A program made the position numbers and the translations under genes. The notes under the pieces are model-generated. The model saw only the letters and a program-made list of their open reading frames with translations. It did not search any database and was not told the DNA's origin. A stretch of 64,000 bases of DNA from Paraplanobispora siamensis (GTDB taxonomy: Bacteria; Actinomycetota; Actinomycetes; Streptosporangiales; Streptosporangiaceae), in assembly GCF_016863175.1 (NCBI RefSeq), contig NZ_BOOJ01000027.1, positions 62,001 through 126,000 of the forward strand. The letters run 5' to 3'. This document shows positions 10,201 through 19,615 of this stretch, one piece after another. The number at the start of each line of letters is the position of its first letter. Within the stretch, counting starts at the first letter, position 1.

Positions 10201-13200
10201 AGCCCCGTGCCCAGGCCGCTCACCGCGCTGTCCCCGGCGCTCGCGGACCTGGTCGCGATCGATGCCGCCTTCACCTACACCGACGCCACCGAGTGGCTCG
10301 TCGGGCACGGGACCGACGGTCTCTCCCGCGTCTTCACCCGCGAGCCCGGCGGCACCCGCTGGGCGCCCGGGGAGCAGGTCTGGGGCAAGGTGCGCAACGC
10401 CTTCGACGACCCGGCGCGCATCGACAGCGCCTACGTCGACAAGGACGGCAGGACCTACCTGTTCAGCGGCGACCAGTACGTCCGCTACTCCAGCGGCGAC
10501 TACTCCGCGGTCGACGAGGGCTTCCCGCGCAGCGCGTCGGAGTGGTGGGGCTCGGCGGTCAAGGACCCGGTGGACGCCTCCTTCCAGTCCCCCGACGGCA
10601 GGATCCACCTCTTCACCGGGACGACCTGGCAGTGCGGGGACACGCGCGCGCCGATCTCCGAGAAGTGGGGCAGGGTCCGCAACACCTTCACCGGGGCGGA
10701 GCGGATCGACGCGGCGTACTCCGACGGGACCGCCGCCCGGCTGTTCGCCGGCAACCAGGTGATCCGCTACTCCGACAGCATCGAGAACCCCGGCGTCCTC
10801 GCCGACGAGGGACACCCCCGGCTGATCCACGACGTGCCCGCCGAGTTCGAGGGGTCGATCGACGCGGCCTTCGTCGACACCGCGGGCGTGCTGAACCTGT
10901 TCCGCAACGGCCGGACCGTCGCGATGACGGGGGCCCGCGCCAAGGTCGTCAGGACCGCCGACCGCTGGGGCGTGCTGCCGCCCGCCCTGCCCGGCGGCAC
11001 GGTCGACGCCGCGTTCGTCGGGCTCGACGGCAGGACGTACCTGTTCGGCGGCGAGACCTACCTGCGCTACTCCGGGGACGACTACACGGTCGTGGACACC
11101 GGCTACCCGCGCTCGATCGCGGCCGACTGGGGCGGGCTGACCCGCGTGGACGCGTCGTTCGTCATGGACGGCACGGCCTACCTGTTCGGCGCCGGCGGGA
11201 AGCTGTTCGAGCTGCCGGTCGAGTGGGAGGGCGAGCTCGACGCCGACCGGGTCTCCCCCCGGCTGCGCAACCGCTTCCAGGAGCACGGCCTCACGCCGGT
11301 GCGGATCACCGGCAAGGCGCCGGAGTGGCGCCTGGAGACCGACGAGGGCATCCCGATCACCGTCAGGCGCGAGGGCCTGCGGATCAAGGTGTACGGCGAG
11401 GGCGCCCGGTTCTACGTGCGCTACTCGACCCGGGACTACCGGACGCCGGACGCCGGGTTCCCCAAGCCGCTCTCCGACGACTGGTGGAACCTCGGCCTCA
11501 GCCCGGTGGACGCCGTGTTCACCGGCGCCGACGACCGGACGTACCTGTTCTCGAGCGACCGGTACGTCTGGTTCGACGCGATCCACCGCTGGTGGTCGGA
11601 GCCGCTGAGCATCCGCGAGCACTGGGACAGCATCCCGTTCGACCGGATCGACGCCGCCTTCGTCGGCCGGGACGGCCGGACCTACCTGTTCTCCGGCGAC
11701 CGGTACGTGCGCTACTCCACCGGCGACTACACGAGGGTCGACGACCGCTATCCCGCCCGGGTGGGCGCGTTCTGGGGGAACGTGGCCAACAACCTGGCCC
11801 GGACGGGCCGGGTGGACGCGGCGCTGGTCATGGACGTGACCGAGCAGGTCGACGGCGTCGACACGGCCCGGACCTACACCTACCTGTTCTCCGGGGACCA
11901 GTACGTCCGCTACGAGGGCGGCGACTACGCGGTCGTGCAGTACGGCTACCCGCGCGACGTCGCCTCGCTGGGCACCGAACCCGGGCTGGCCGCGCTGGGC
12001 GTGACGCTCGACGGGGTCGACGCGGCCTTCTCCGACCGGCGCACCGCCTACCTCTTCCGCGGCGAGCGGGGACACGCCGTGTCCCGCGCCCCGTACCGCG
12101 CCTACCCCGGCTACCAGGGCGTGAGCTGCGCCTTCATCGAGAACGGCTCGGTGATGACGGAGGGGCCCGAGGGCTGGCTCAGGCGCACCTCGATCGAGGA
12201 GCGGCAGCCGTCGGCCTCGCCGTACCGGCCCAGGACCCTGCGCACCGTGCCGCCGGAGTTCCGGACCGGCCTGGACGCGGTCCTGAGCGGCGCGGACGGC
12301 ACCACCTACCTGTTCAAGGGCCCGCTGTGCTTCAACACCCAGCTCGGCCACCCCTACCCGCTGGCCGAGGAGTGGGGCCGGCCGCGCAACACCATCTACC
12401 TGGACAGCGCGGTCGACGCCGCCTTCGTCGGCCGGGACAGCCGGGTCTACCTGTTCAGCGGGGACCAGTTCGTGATCGAGCCGGGCGGGGAGCCGCAGCT
12501 CATCGGCGACCGCTGGGCCGGGCTGACCAGCGTCGACCTGGCCTACGTGCGGGGGACGACGACCTACCTGTTCGAGAAGCCCGACGCCGGCGGCACGCGG
12601 CGCTATCTGCGCTATTCCGGTGCGGACTACGCCGTCCCCGACGAGGGGTACCCGGCCGTCGCCGACGCCACGTTCTGGCAGTCCCCGCAGGGCTTCCCGG
12701 TGCCCGACGCCGTCCTGTTCGAGGGCGACACGATGATCCTGCTCGGCGGCGACCGGTGCGTGTCCTACGACGAGAAGACCGGCACTTGGTCCCGCCCCCG
12801 GCCGATCGAGCGGATCTGGCGGGGCTACCGCCAGGGGATGGAACCCGAGGACACGCTCCGCACGGCGTTCACCGCCCGGGACGGGACGACCTACTTCTTC
12901 TTCGGCACGCGGTACGCGGCCTACAAGAACGGGTCCTTCGGCGCGCCCGCCATGATCCGTGACCGGTGGGGGCTGTCGGCCAACCCGTTCGGCACGACCG
13001 TGGACACGGCGTTCACCTGGCGCGGCACGACGTTCCTGTTCTCCGGGGACCGGTACGTCCGCTACTCCACGGCCGACTACCGCTACGTCGACGAGGGCTA
13101 TCCGAAGAAGACGGCCGGCAACCTCCGCAGGGAGGAGGCCTTCAGGAGCTTCCCCGAGTCCTTCGAGGAGGCGCTCACCCGTCCGCTCGACGCGGTGATC

Positions 13201-16200
13201 GCCAACGACCGGAACGTGTACGCGTTCGCGGGCGGCGGCTGCCACGTGGCCTCGCGCGAGCTCACGGCGAGCTTCCCGCTGGAGGTCGTCGGGCGGATCC
13301 GCAACACCGTCGCCGGGCGGGTCGACGCGGCCTTCACCGACGACGGCAGGACGTTCCTGTTCTCCGGTGACCAGTACGTCCGCTACTCGGGCCAGGACTA
13401 CTCCTACGTCGACGACGGCTACCCCAGGTCGCTGCGCGACGACGCCGACTTCGCGGTGCCCGAGCGCTACCAGGACGGGGTGGACGCGGCCTTCAAGGGG
13501 CTCGACGGCCGGATGCGCTACTTCCTCGGAAAGGAGCCCGGCTGGGGCACGGTCCGCAACGCCTTCACCGACCAGCGCGTCGATGCGGCGTTCGTGGCAC
13601 CCGGCGGCGAGCTGTACGCCTTCGCCGGCGGGCAGTACATCCGCTACCGGCCGGGCATGCCCGACCTGGTGGAGGAGGGGTTCCCGCGGACCGTGCGCGA
13701 CGACTGGGGCGACCTGCCCGCCGCCTTCGAGGCGGGGCCCGACGGCGCGTTCGTCTTCGAGGGGCGCACCTACCTGCTCAAGGGCGAGCAGTACGTCCGC
13801 TACTCCGGCACGGACTACCACCGGGTGGACCGCACCTTCCCGCAGGAGTTCCGGCACCGCTGGTCCGGCACCGCCGACTACCGGCTGAGCGACGTCAACG
13901 TCATCACCCGCTTCGCCGAGCTGGTGCGCGCGCATCCGGACGGGCTGCCCGCGTTCCTGCTGACCGGGACCCAGGATCCGTACCACTACCTGTCGGCGCT
14001 GTTCGGCTGGGACATGGACGAGCTGCGCTGGGCCCGGCGGCACGGCGAGCTCCTCGTCGCCGGGACGAAGGAGGAGGCCCGGTTCGAGATCGAGTTCCTG
14101 CTCGGGCTCACCGGCCTGTTCGCCGCCTCCGCCAAGATCGGGCTGGGCCCGAGGGAGGTCTACGAGACCGTCTGGTCGAAGATCCACGGGAGCGGCGACC
14201 TGGAGGCGGCGGGCACCGTCCTGTCCGCGCTGGTCGAGGATCCCGTCGTGATCAGGCGGATCCACGACGAGCTCAACGTGCTCAAGCGCGACGCGCTCGT
14301 GTCGCTGCTGGCCGACCGCGGGCACGCCGGCTCGCGCGAGCTGTTCGGGCGGCTCCTGATCGACGTGGACATGGGAAGTGCGGGCACGACCTCCCGGGTC
14401 CGCGAGGCCATCGCCGCCACCCAGCTCTTCGTCCACCGCTACCTGCTCGACCTGGAGGAGGTCTCCGGCGACAGCGCCGAGGTCCGCAGGCGGATCAAGA
14501 CGTGGTGGGCGTGGATGCGCAACTACCGGGTCTGGGAGGCGAACCGGAAGGTCTTCCTGTACCCGGAGAACTATCTGCGCCCGGAGCTGCGGCCCGCCAA
14601 GACCCCGGCGTTCCAGACGCTGGAGAACGACCTGCTCCAGGAGGAGATCACGCCGCAGGCCGTGCAGAGGGCCTACAAGAAGTACCTCGACGAGTACACC
14701 GAGGTCTCCCGCCTGGCCATCGCCGGAGGGTACGTCTACACCGCCGACGACGCCCCCGAGGGGGAACGCCGGCTGGTGCTCTTCGGCCGGACCCGGACCT
14801 CGCCGCGGCGGTACTACTTCCGCAGCGCCGAGTTCCACGACGGCGAGAAGCTGAGCGCGAGCTGGGACGCCTGGCAGAAGGTGGACGTCCAGATCGACGC
14901 CGACGTGGTGGACCCGGTGCACGCGTTCGGGCGAATCTTCGTCTTCTGGACGGTCGTCGAGAACGTCTCACCCGACAACCTGGCGGGCACCACGATCGTG
15001 GCCAGGAAGGACGGCGACAGCCAGAAGGTGTCCGCCCCGGCCCCGACGCCGCGGGTGAAGATCTTCTACGCGTTCCGCAACCTCAACGGCGAGTGGAGCA
15101 CCGCCCAGCTGCTGGCCGCCGACGCGCCGCAGGAGGGCGCCGTCTCCGGCGTCGGCCTGTACGTCCAGGCCTCGCGGCACCTGCCCGGCGGCCCGCCGGG
15201 CGACCACGACTCGATCGTGGTCCAGTGCACCTACACAGTCGCCAAGGCGGCCGGCCCCGTCACGGTCAAGTCGTCGTTCTCGCTGACCCCCGAGCTGTAC
15301 GCGCTGCGCGCCCAGGGCACCGTGCCGCCCGCGCGGCCCACGGACCCCCGGAAGGTGTTCGCCGAGCCCGTGCCGCCGATCGTGCGCTTCAACATGCCGG
15401 CAGACTCCCCCGACGGGCCGTGGTTCAGCGTCGACCACAAGGGCGGCAGCTTCCTGTGCCGTCCGGTCGGCGCGCCCCGCACGCCCTATCCGTGGTCTCC
15501 GCTGCCCAGGAACCCCGACCGGCTCCCGACGAACTGGACGAAGATCGACGCGGCGTTCCGGGCGGGCGATGGCACGATGTACTTCTTCGACAACGCCTCG
15601 CAGCGGTACATCGCCACGCCCCCGGACAAGGAGAGCTCGGCGCAGACCAAGAAGCCCACCGCCGAGCGCTGGGGCGTCATCGGCACCAACCTGAACCGCA
15701 CCGGGGTGGTCGACGCCGCCCTCGTGCGCGACAACGTCGTCTACCTCTTCTCTGGCAGGGAGTACTACCGCTACACCCGCTTCCCCGACCTGGATCCCGG
15801 CTATCCCAAGCTCATCGCGGACAACGACGAGAACCTGCCGAGATGGCAGCGCGTCGACTGGGCGACCCGGCTGTCCGACGGCAGGATCCACTTCGGGTGG
15901 AACGATCAGCACTTCCGGTTCCTGCCGGACGGGACACCCGACCGGAGCGCGGGCAGGGCGCCCGCGCGCTCCGCCGACGCGCCGTCCTTCCCCTCCGGCG
16001 ACGGCGCCGTGACCTTCGACAACAAGGCCGGGACGTACACGGTCCCCGGCGACAGGACGCCGCGCCCGACCCGGGCGCTCGGGCGGGTCCCGACGAACGT
16101 CACACGGACCGGAACGGTCGACCTCGCCTACGTCCTGGGCAACCGGCTGTTCCTGACCTCCGGCGACGAGTTCCACCGCTACACCCTGGGCGGCGACGGC

Positions 16201-19200
16201 GCCGTCCCGGACTACGTCGACGAGGGGTATCCCCGGCCGCTCCCCCGGCGGCTCAAGGCTGTCTTCCGCGGATACGTCTTCAGCGGGGACGACTACGCGG
16301 TCATGGACGACCGGGATCCGGACGCCGCCTTCCCCTGGATCCCGGTCCAGGGGAACTGGCGGGGCCTGCCGGAGGGCGGCTACGACAGCGTCCTGGAGGG
16401 CGAGGCGCTCTACTTCTTCAAGGGGACGACCTACGCCGAGTACCCGCTGACGGACACGGTCGTGCGGCCGTACGAGATCGCGGCCCTGCCCAACGAGGTC
16501 ATCCGGCTCACGTCGAGCACGGCCTACCGGCTCAACCGCGAGCTCCTGACCGGCGGCGTCGCCGCGCTCCTGGCGCCCTCCACCCAGGAGACCGACGAGC
16601 TGCCCAAGTTCAGCCAGACCCGCACCGACGCCACGACCATCCAGGTCAGGCCCGAGGTCTGGAAGGCGGGCGTGCCGACCGGCTCGCACCTGGACTTCCA
16701 GAGCTCCAACGGCATCTACTACTGGGAGATCTTCTTCCACGCGCCGCTGCTGATCGCCCAGGCGCTCAACGGCGCCCAGCGGTTCGAGGACGCCCGGCAG
16801 TGGTACGAGTACGTCTTCGACCCCACCCGGCGCAACGACTACTGGCGCTTCCTGCCGTTCCTCGCGATCGACATCCCGGCGCTGGTGTCGGCCTGCCGGC
16901 GGGAGGCCGAGGGCAGGAAGATCACCGCATACGACGGGATCCTGACGAAGGTGGAGGCCCTCGCCCCGGCGTTCCAGCAGGTCCGGCCGCTGGAGCCGGC
17001 GGAGCTGACGTTCCTGGACGACCTGGCGGGCAGCGGCCTGGACGCCGTCCGGGCCGCGCTCCCCGACAGCGAGCTGGTCGAGATGCTCGGCCATCTGCGC
17101 CGGCAGTACGACCTGCTGGGCGACCGGGACAGCCTGATCCGGGCCTACCTGGACGACCCGTTCGACCCGCACGCCATCGCGGACCTGCGGCCCGTGGCCT
17201 ACCGGCGCGCCGTGGTCATGGCCTACATCGACAACATCCTCGACTGGGGTGACATGCTCTTCCGGCAGTACACGGGCGAGAGCCTCGACGAGGCGCGGAT
17301 GCTGTACATCTTCGCCCACGACCTGCTGGGCGAGCGCCCCTTCGACCTGGGGCCGCGGGCGCTGCCCCCGGCGGCCGCCTACGAGCAGCTCGGCGACGGC
17401 CGGAGCGGCGTGGCCGCGCTGACCGCCGAGGACGGTCCGGGCGGTGTGTCCGCGCCGGCCGCCGAGGACGCTTCGAGTGACGTGGCCGCGCTGACCGCCG
17501 GCGGCGCGATGCTGCAGGGCGCGGGCGCCGTGAACGAGAGCATCGCCAGGCCGTACTTCTACGTGCCGGACAACGCCGCCTTCCACGAGTACTGGACGCG
17601 GGTCGACGACCGGCTGCGCAAGATCCGGCAGTCGCTGGACATCATGGGCATCGCCCGGCCGGTGCCGCTGTTCGAGCCGCCCGCCGACGTCATGGCGCTC
17701 GTCCGCGGCAGGGCGGCGGGCGCCCCGCTCGACCGGCTCACCGCCGGGCCCGCGGCGGCGGTCCCCGACCACCGCTTCGCGTTCCTGTTCCGCAAGGCGC
17801 AGGACCTGGTCGGCCAGCTGCGGCAGTACGGCGGCGACCTGCTCGGCCACCTGGAGCGCCGCGACATCGAGCAGCTGTCGCTGCTGAACAACCGGCAGGA
17901 GGCGGGGATCGTCGAGATGACCAGGGCCGTCAAGGAGGCCCAGGTCAGGATCGCGAACGAGACGCTGGCCGAGCTGCAGGCCGCGCTCAAGGGCGCCGAG
18001 GAGCGCGTCGGCCACTACGAGAAACTGGTCGCCCAGGGCCTGACCCCGGTCCAGCAGGCGCAGATCTCGATGTTGTCCCTGGCCACGGTGTCGAACTTCG
18101 TGGCGAGCGGAATCAAGATCGCCGCGGCCTTCGCGCTGTCCGGCCCGGAGGTCTACGTCGGCCCGTTCATCGTGGGCATCAGGGAGGGCAGCCAGGAGGT
18201 CGGCAACGCCCTCAACACGATCTCGGACGTCTCCTCCACGCTGGGCCAGGGCTTCAGCTCGATCGGCGAGGTCCTCGCCGTACGCGCCGACCAGGACCGC
18301 CAGGAGCAGGACTGGCGCCTGCAACTGGGCATGGCCAGGACCGACGCGGCCCAGATGGGCCACCAGATCGCGGCGGCCGAGTTGCAGGCGGCGATCGCGC
18401 AGCGCGAGCTGGAGATCCTCAACCGGGAGGCGGCCAACCTCGACGCCGTCAACGCGTTCCTCACCGAGAAGTTCACCGGCGCGCAGCTATACGGCTGGAT
18501 GGCCGGCCGGCTGTCGGGGACGTACTTCCAGGCCTACAACCTCGCCTACGACCTGGCCCGCTCGGCCGAGCGCGCCTACCAGTTCGAGCGGGGCCTGTCG
18601 GAGACGTTCATCCAGCCGACGTACTGGGACAGCAGGCGCGGCGGCCTGCAGGCCGGGGAGAGCCTGGCACTGGACCTGGAACGGCTGGGCAAGGCGTACG
18701 TCGAGGCGGACCGGCGCGGGCTGGAGATCGTCAAGAAGGTCTCGCTGCTCGCCCTCGACCCGCTCGCGCTGCTGGCCTTCCGGGACGGGGGCACGTGCGA
18801 GTTCGCGCTGACCGAGGCGCTGTTCGACCGGGACTTCCCCGGCCACTACCGGCGCCAGATCCGCACCGTGTCGGTGACCTTCGAGAGCGCCGACGGCCCG
18901 GTGGGCGTCCCGGCCACGCTCACCCAGCTGGACAACAGGGTCGTGCTGTCGCCCGATCCCAAGGCGGTCAAGTTCCTGCTCGACCCGAAGGGCTCGCCGC
19001 CCGCCTCGCTGCGCGCCGACTGGCGGCCGAGCCAGCAGATCGCGCTGTCCGACCTGGAGGAGTACCGGGACAACAACGGGCTGTTCGAGCTCCGCTTCGA
19101 CGACGACCGCTACCTGCCCTTCGAGGGCACCGGGGCGATCTCCCGGTGGCGGCTGTCCGGCAGGCCGCGCGCGGATCTGACCGATGTGACGATCACGGTG

Positions 19201-19602
19201 AAGTACGCGGCCCAGCAGGGCGGCGATCCGTTCGCCACCGCGGTCAGGGGCATGCTCAAGCCGTACCCCGCCGCCCGGTTCGTCGACGTGGCGGCCGAGT
19301 TCCCGCAGGCCTGGGCGGACTTCCAGGAGAGCGGGGAGCCCGAGCTGGTCCTGCCGCTCACGCCCGAGCTGTTGCCCGGCATGAGCGGGCGCCAGATCAC
19401 CGGCGTCTACGCCTCGTACGGCGGAGCCGGGGCGCGCCTCCTGCTCAACGGGGACCAGCGGCTCGCGCTCGACGAGGGCAGGCTGCTCAGGACGCCCGGC
19501 CTGAACGTCGGCGGGCCTCCGTGGAGACTCCTCCTGGAGGGCGACAGGTCGGCGCTCACCACCATCGGTCTCGTGCTGGCCTACCGCGCCGGCGTGAAGT
19601 GA
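7201..19602 (+). CDS. Giant TcA-like toxin-complex protein with hemopexin repeats
   Basis: 4,133 aa from the GTG at 7201, chosen for its strong GAGGGGGG site five bases upstream; starts at 7174, 7162 or 7117 would add 9-28 residues. The N-terminus matches TcA/VRP1 proteins (YSPAAYFVDLLELL, PYLDIVNEVLE). A long array of hemopexin-like repeats spans about 10130-13860. A TcA neuraminidase-like region follows (NYRVWEANRKVFLYPENYL near 14520, then YKKYLDEYTEVS). A second hemopexin cluster lies at 15530-16470. Next come typical TcA segments: YYWEIFFHAPLLIAQALN (~16720), YWTRVDDRLRKIRQSLDIMG (~17590), channel-forming helices (17770-18480) and AQLYGWMAGRLSGTYFQAYN (~18480). The C-terminus resembles the TcB-binding domain. 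TcA proteins form pentameric receptor-binding and translocation channels. No TcB/TcC gene is nearby; two HopA1-family genes follow instead. It is larger than usual TcA (~2,500 aa) because of the repeats. There is no evident signal peptide. Confidence 0.88.
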   Translation: MFRDDSSPSYEQLFGDLDFRDEDDARSVYSPAAYFVDLLELLEGALGRPSLLERRPDLKKIVLDAQNTFTETPYLDIVNEVLEQLAGSDPYEALRTGRKPFSLNNERLKKYLAFLQVTPEELYRLFASHVDRDIVAREYLGLSRQDVALVTTVLSGEADVARAYGVPATAGLADVETFADAAGLSGDQVRELAGVTLSEDGRTLQGIGLPWLERANRVVHLARLTGLTITELNQVLTTCCADRLDPAALRAVAVVIHLGRVHGLSVPEVCDLVAPVGPAGVETGSGDILAARNRDYRFRLSAAIDVSEADIVETVTRYRARYAESEPSPFDRGVVGPSQIGLLRRTGRLTRALGVSTGEFFDVLVALESDPSLHRYTTFAVLDDTPPATRDCFALLDEGSLWLVQTLFAVVAWMQSGGFGGAELVDILGGRPSAENPEEVNALNQALQQVAFSPALFVSDRFGPRAAKVVHDVLTAYDDTVVSPRDDRLLRLDLAGARPAAYDAVTDFGVVAAEDFLGLGLGERLAAKIFSNLVHQGHLRADGTLIAVGPRLAGDFGPYAELLFKSIGAVVNGSASFFPSDLAAVNTMTGAQQAELYDNLIHNGHLTEDGDLTDPDFFLDSANLDRFAVNVDLSDVRDDVFEVLNDRITAFREGPLAPEIDDEKLLESLRFNGYIDQNNNYVDKSALISLKPTDFGLALEFHPRRKSILDTIQAQIAEYRRDLYTFTPDDFSEIADRAMGHRVLEGRDGDFTATERAVVDDQITVVKADEAPYRLSREALLDLGFEEETDRVLALLVDQGHITEGLTVPWDRIDYFGNVNNVLGFTLEGLQDFGADIFFLIHSVARELSAAMDEVLGLLTGCAAEQRQALYGTLADAFGVPPATVAAICEAITDRPMDVLAAPVLTDGEDLVAVPADPHFRLTYRRVRRFALLAGKLGLDPTEIAVVFRDQDLAGKFPEPLALPAGIERFDAVLESFDGNVYAFGEGGYWTYPRATYAPLSPVPRPLTALSPALADLVAIDAAFTYTDATEWLVGHGTDGLSRVFTREPGGTRWAPGEQVWGKVRNAFDDPARIDSAYVDKDGRTYLFSGDQYVRYSSGDYSAVDEGFPRSASEWWGSAVKDPVDASFQSPDGRIHLFTGTTWQCGDTRAPISEKWGRVRNTFTGAERIDAAYSDGTAARLFAGNQVIRYSDSIENPGVLADEGHPRLIHDVPAEFEGSIDAAFVDTAGVLNLFRNGRTVAMTGARAKVVRTADRWGVLPPALPGGTVDAAFVGLDGRTYLFGGETYLRYSGDDYTVVDTGYPRSIAADWGGLTRVDASFVMDGTAYLFGAGGKLFELPVEWEGELDADRVSPRLRNRFQEHGLTPVRITGKAPEWRLETDEGIPITVRREGLRIKVYGEGARFYVRYSTRDYRTPDAGFPKPLSDDWWNLGLSPVDAVFTGADDRTYLFSSDRYVWFDAIHRWWSEPLSIREHWDSIPFDRIDAAFVGRDGRTYLFSGDRYVRYSTGDYTRVDDRYPARVGAFWGNVANNLARTGRVDAALVMDVTEQVDGVDTARTYTYLFSGDQYVRYEGGDYAVVQYGYPRDVASLGTEPGLAALGVTLDGVDAAFSDRRTAYLFRGERGHAVSRAPYRAYPGYQGVSCAFIENGSVMTEGPEGWLRRTSIEERQPSASPYRPRTLRTVPPEFRTGLDAVLSGADGTTYLFKGPLCFNTQLGHPYPLAEEWGRPRNTIYLDSAVDAAFVGRDSRVYLFSGDQFVIEPGGEPQLIGDRWAGLTSVDLAYVRGTTTYLFEKPDAGGTRRYLRYSGADYAVPDEGYPAVADATFWQSPQGFPVPDAVLFEGDTMILLGGDRCVSYDEKTGTWSRPRPIERIWRGYRQGMEPEDTLRTAFTARDGTTYFFFGTRYAAYKNGSFGAPAMIRDRWGLSANPFGTTVDTAFTWRGTTFLFSGDRYVRYSTADYRYVDEGYPKKTAGNLRREEAFRSFPESFEEALTRPLDAVIANDRNVYAFAGGGCHVASRELTASFPLEVVGRIRNTVAGRVDAAFTDDGRTFLFSGDQYVRYSGQDYSYVDDGYPRSLRDDADFAVPERYQDGVDAAFKGLDGRMRYFLGKEPGWGTVRNAFTDQRVDAAFVAPGGELYAFAGGQYIRYRPGMPDLVEEGFPRTVRDDWGDLPAAFEAGPDGAFVFEGRTYLLKGEQYVRYSGTDYHRVDRTFPQEFRHRWSGTADYRLSDVNVITRFAELVRAHPDGLPAFLLTGTQDPYHYLSALFGWDMDELRWARRHGELLVAGTKEEARFEIEFLLGLTGLFAASAKIGLGPREVYETVWSKIHGSGDLEAAGTVLSALVEDPVVIRRIHDELNVLKRDALVSLLADRGHAGSRELFGRLLIDVDMGSAGTTSRVREAIAATQLFVHRYLLDLEEVSGDSAEVRRRIKTWWAWMRNYRVWEANRKVFLYPENYLRPELRPAKTPAFQTLENDLLQEEITPQAVQRAYKKYLDEYTEVSRLAIAGGYVYTADDAPEGERRLVLFGRTRTSPRRYYFRSAEFHDGEKLSASWDAWQKVDVQIDADVVDPVHAFGRIFVFWTVVENVSPDNLAGTTIVARKDGDSQKVSAPAPTPRVKIFYAFRNLNGEWSTAQLLAADAPQEGAVSGVGLYVQASRHLPGGPPGDHDSIVVQCTYTVAKAAGPVTVKSSFSLTPELYALRAQGTVPPARPTDPRKVFAEPVPPIVRFNMPADSPDGPWFSVDHKGGSFLCRPVGAPRTPYPWSPLPRNPDRLPTNWTKIDAAFRAGDGTMYFFDNASQRYIATPPDKESSAQTKKPTAERWGVIGTNLNRTGVVDAALVRDNVVYLFSGREYYRYTRFPDLDPGYPKLIADNDENLPRWQRVDWATRLSDGRIHFGWNDQHFRFLPDGTPDRSAGRAPARSADAPSFPSGDGAVTFDNKAGTYTVPGDRTPRPTRALGRVPTNVTRTGTVDLAYVLGNRLFLTSGDEFHRYTLGGDGAVPDYVDEGYPRPLPRRLKAVFRGYVFSGDDYAVMDDRDPDAAFPWIPVQGNWRGLPEGGYDSVLEGEALYFFKGTTYAEYPLTDTVVRPYEIAALPNEVIRLTSSTAYRLNRELLTGGVAALLAPSTQETDELPKFSQTRTDATTIQVRPEVWKAGVPTGSHLDFQSSNGIYYWEIFFHAPLLIAQALNGAQRFEDARQWYEYVFDPTRRNDYWRFLPFLAIDIPALVSACRREAEGRKITAYDGILTKVEALAPAFQQVRPLEPAELTFLDDLAGSGLDAVRAALPDSELVEMLGHLRRQYDLLGDRDSLIRAYLDDPFDPHAIADLRPVAYRRAVVMAYIDNILDWGDMLFRQYTGESLDEARMLYIFAHDLLGERPFDLGPRALPPAAAYEQLGDGRSGVAALTAEDGPGGVSAPAAEDASSDVAALTAGGAMLQGAGAVNESIARPYFYVPDNAAFHEYWTRVDDRLRKIRQSLDIMGIARPVPLFEPPADVMALVRGRAAGAPLDRLTAGPAAAVPDHRFAFLFRKAQDLVGQLRQYGGDLLGHLERRDIEQLSLLNNRQEAGIVEMTRAVKEAQVRIANETLAELQAALKGAEERVGHYEKLVAQGLTPVQQAQISMLSLATVSNFVASGIKIAAAFALSGPEVYVGPFIVGIREGSQEVGNALNTISDVSSTLGQGFSSIGEVLAVRADQDRQEQDWRLQLGMARTDAAQMGHQIAAAELQAAIAQRELEILNREAANLDAVNAFLTEKFTGAQLYGWMAGRLSGTYFQAYNLAYDLARSAERAYQFERGLSETFIQPTYWDSRRGGLQAGESLALDLERLGKAYVEADRRGLEIVKKVSLLALDPLALLAFRDGGTCEFALTEALFDRDFPGHYRRQIRTVSVTFESADGPVGVPATLTQLDNRVVLSPDPKAVKFLLDPKGSPPASLRADWRPSQQIALSDLEEYRDNNGLFELRFDDDRYLPFEGTGAISRWRLSGRPRADLTDVTITVKYAAQQGGDPFATAVRGMLKPYPAARFVDVAAEFPQAWADFQESGEPELVLPLTPELLPGMSGRQITGVYASYGGAGARLLLNGDQRLALDEGRLLRTPGLNVGGPPWRLLLEGDRSALTTIGLVLAYRAGVK
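10130..13860 (+). repeat. Main hemopexin-like repeat array (about 24 units)
   Basis: Reading the protein, roughly 24 units recur, with the pattern (I/V)DAAF...DGRTYLFSGDQYVRYS followed by a D-x-G-(Y/F)-P-(R/K) turn. Well-formed units lie near 10430, 11000, 11650, 13010 and 13330; others are decayed (for example near 12120). Hemopexin repeats usually form four-bladed propellers, so this many could make about six propellers. The count is by eye. Confidence 0.8.
15530..16470 (+). repeat. Second hemopexin-like repeat cluster (about 6-7 units)
   Basis: Between two TcA core segments the chain again shows units such as IDAAFRAGDGTMYFFD, VDAALVRDNVVYLFSGREYY and VDLAYVLGNRLFLTSGDEFH. They are more divergent than those of the main array. 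Their placement inside the TcA core suggests a separate insertion of a propeller-like module. Confidence 0.65.
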
Positions 19603-19615
19603 GCGAGGTGCCCGC

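Noticed and set aside
9253-14922. Very long open frame on the minus strand opposite the giant gene (about 1,890 codons)
   Set aside because: It is an artefact of GC-rich codon bias. It has no ribosome site or recognisable domains, and it mirrors the strongly coding hemopexin/TcA frame.
14968-18363. Second long minus-strand frame under the TcA gene (about 1,130 codons)
   Set aside because: Same explanation: low-complexity Gly/Arg/Val-rich translation opposite clearly conserved TcA segments.
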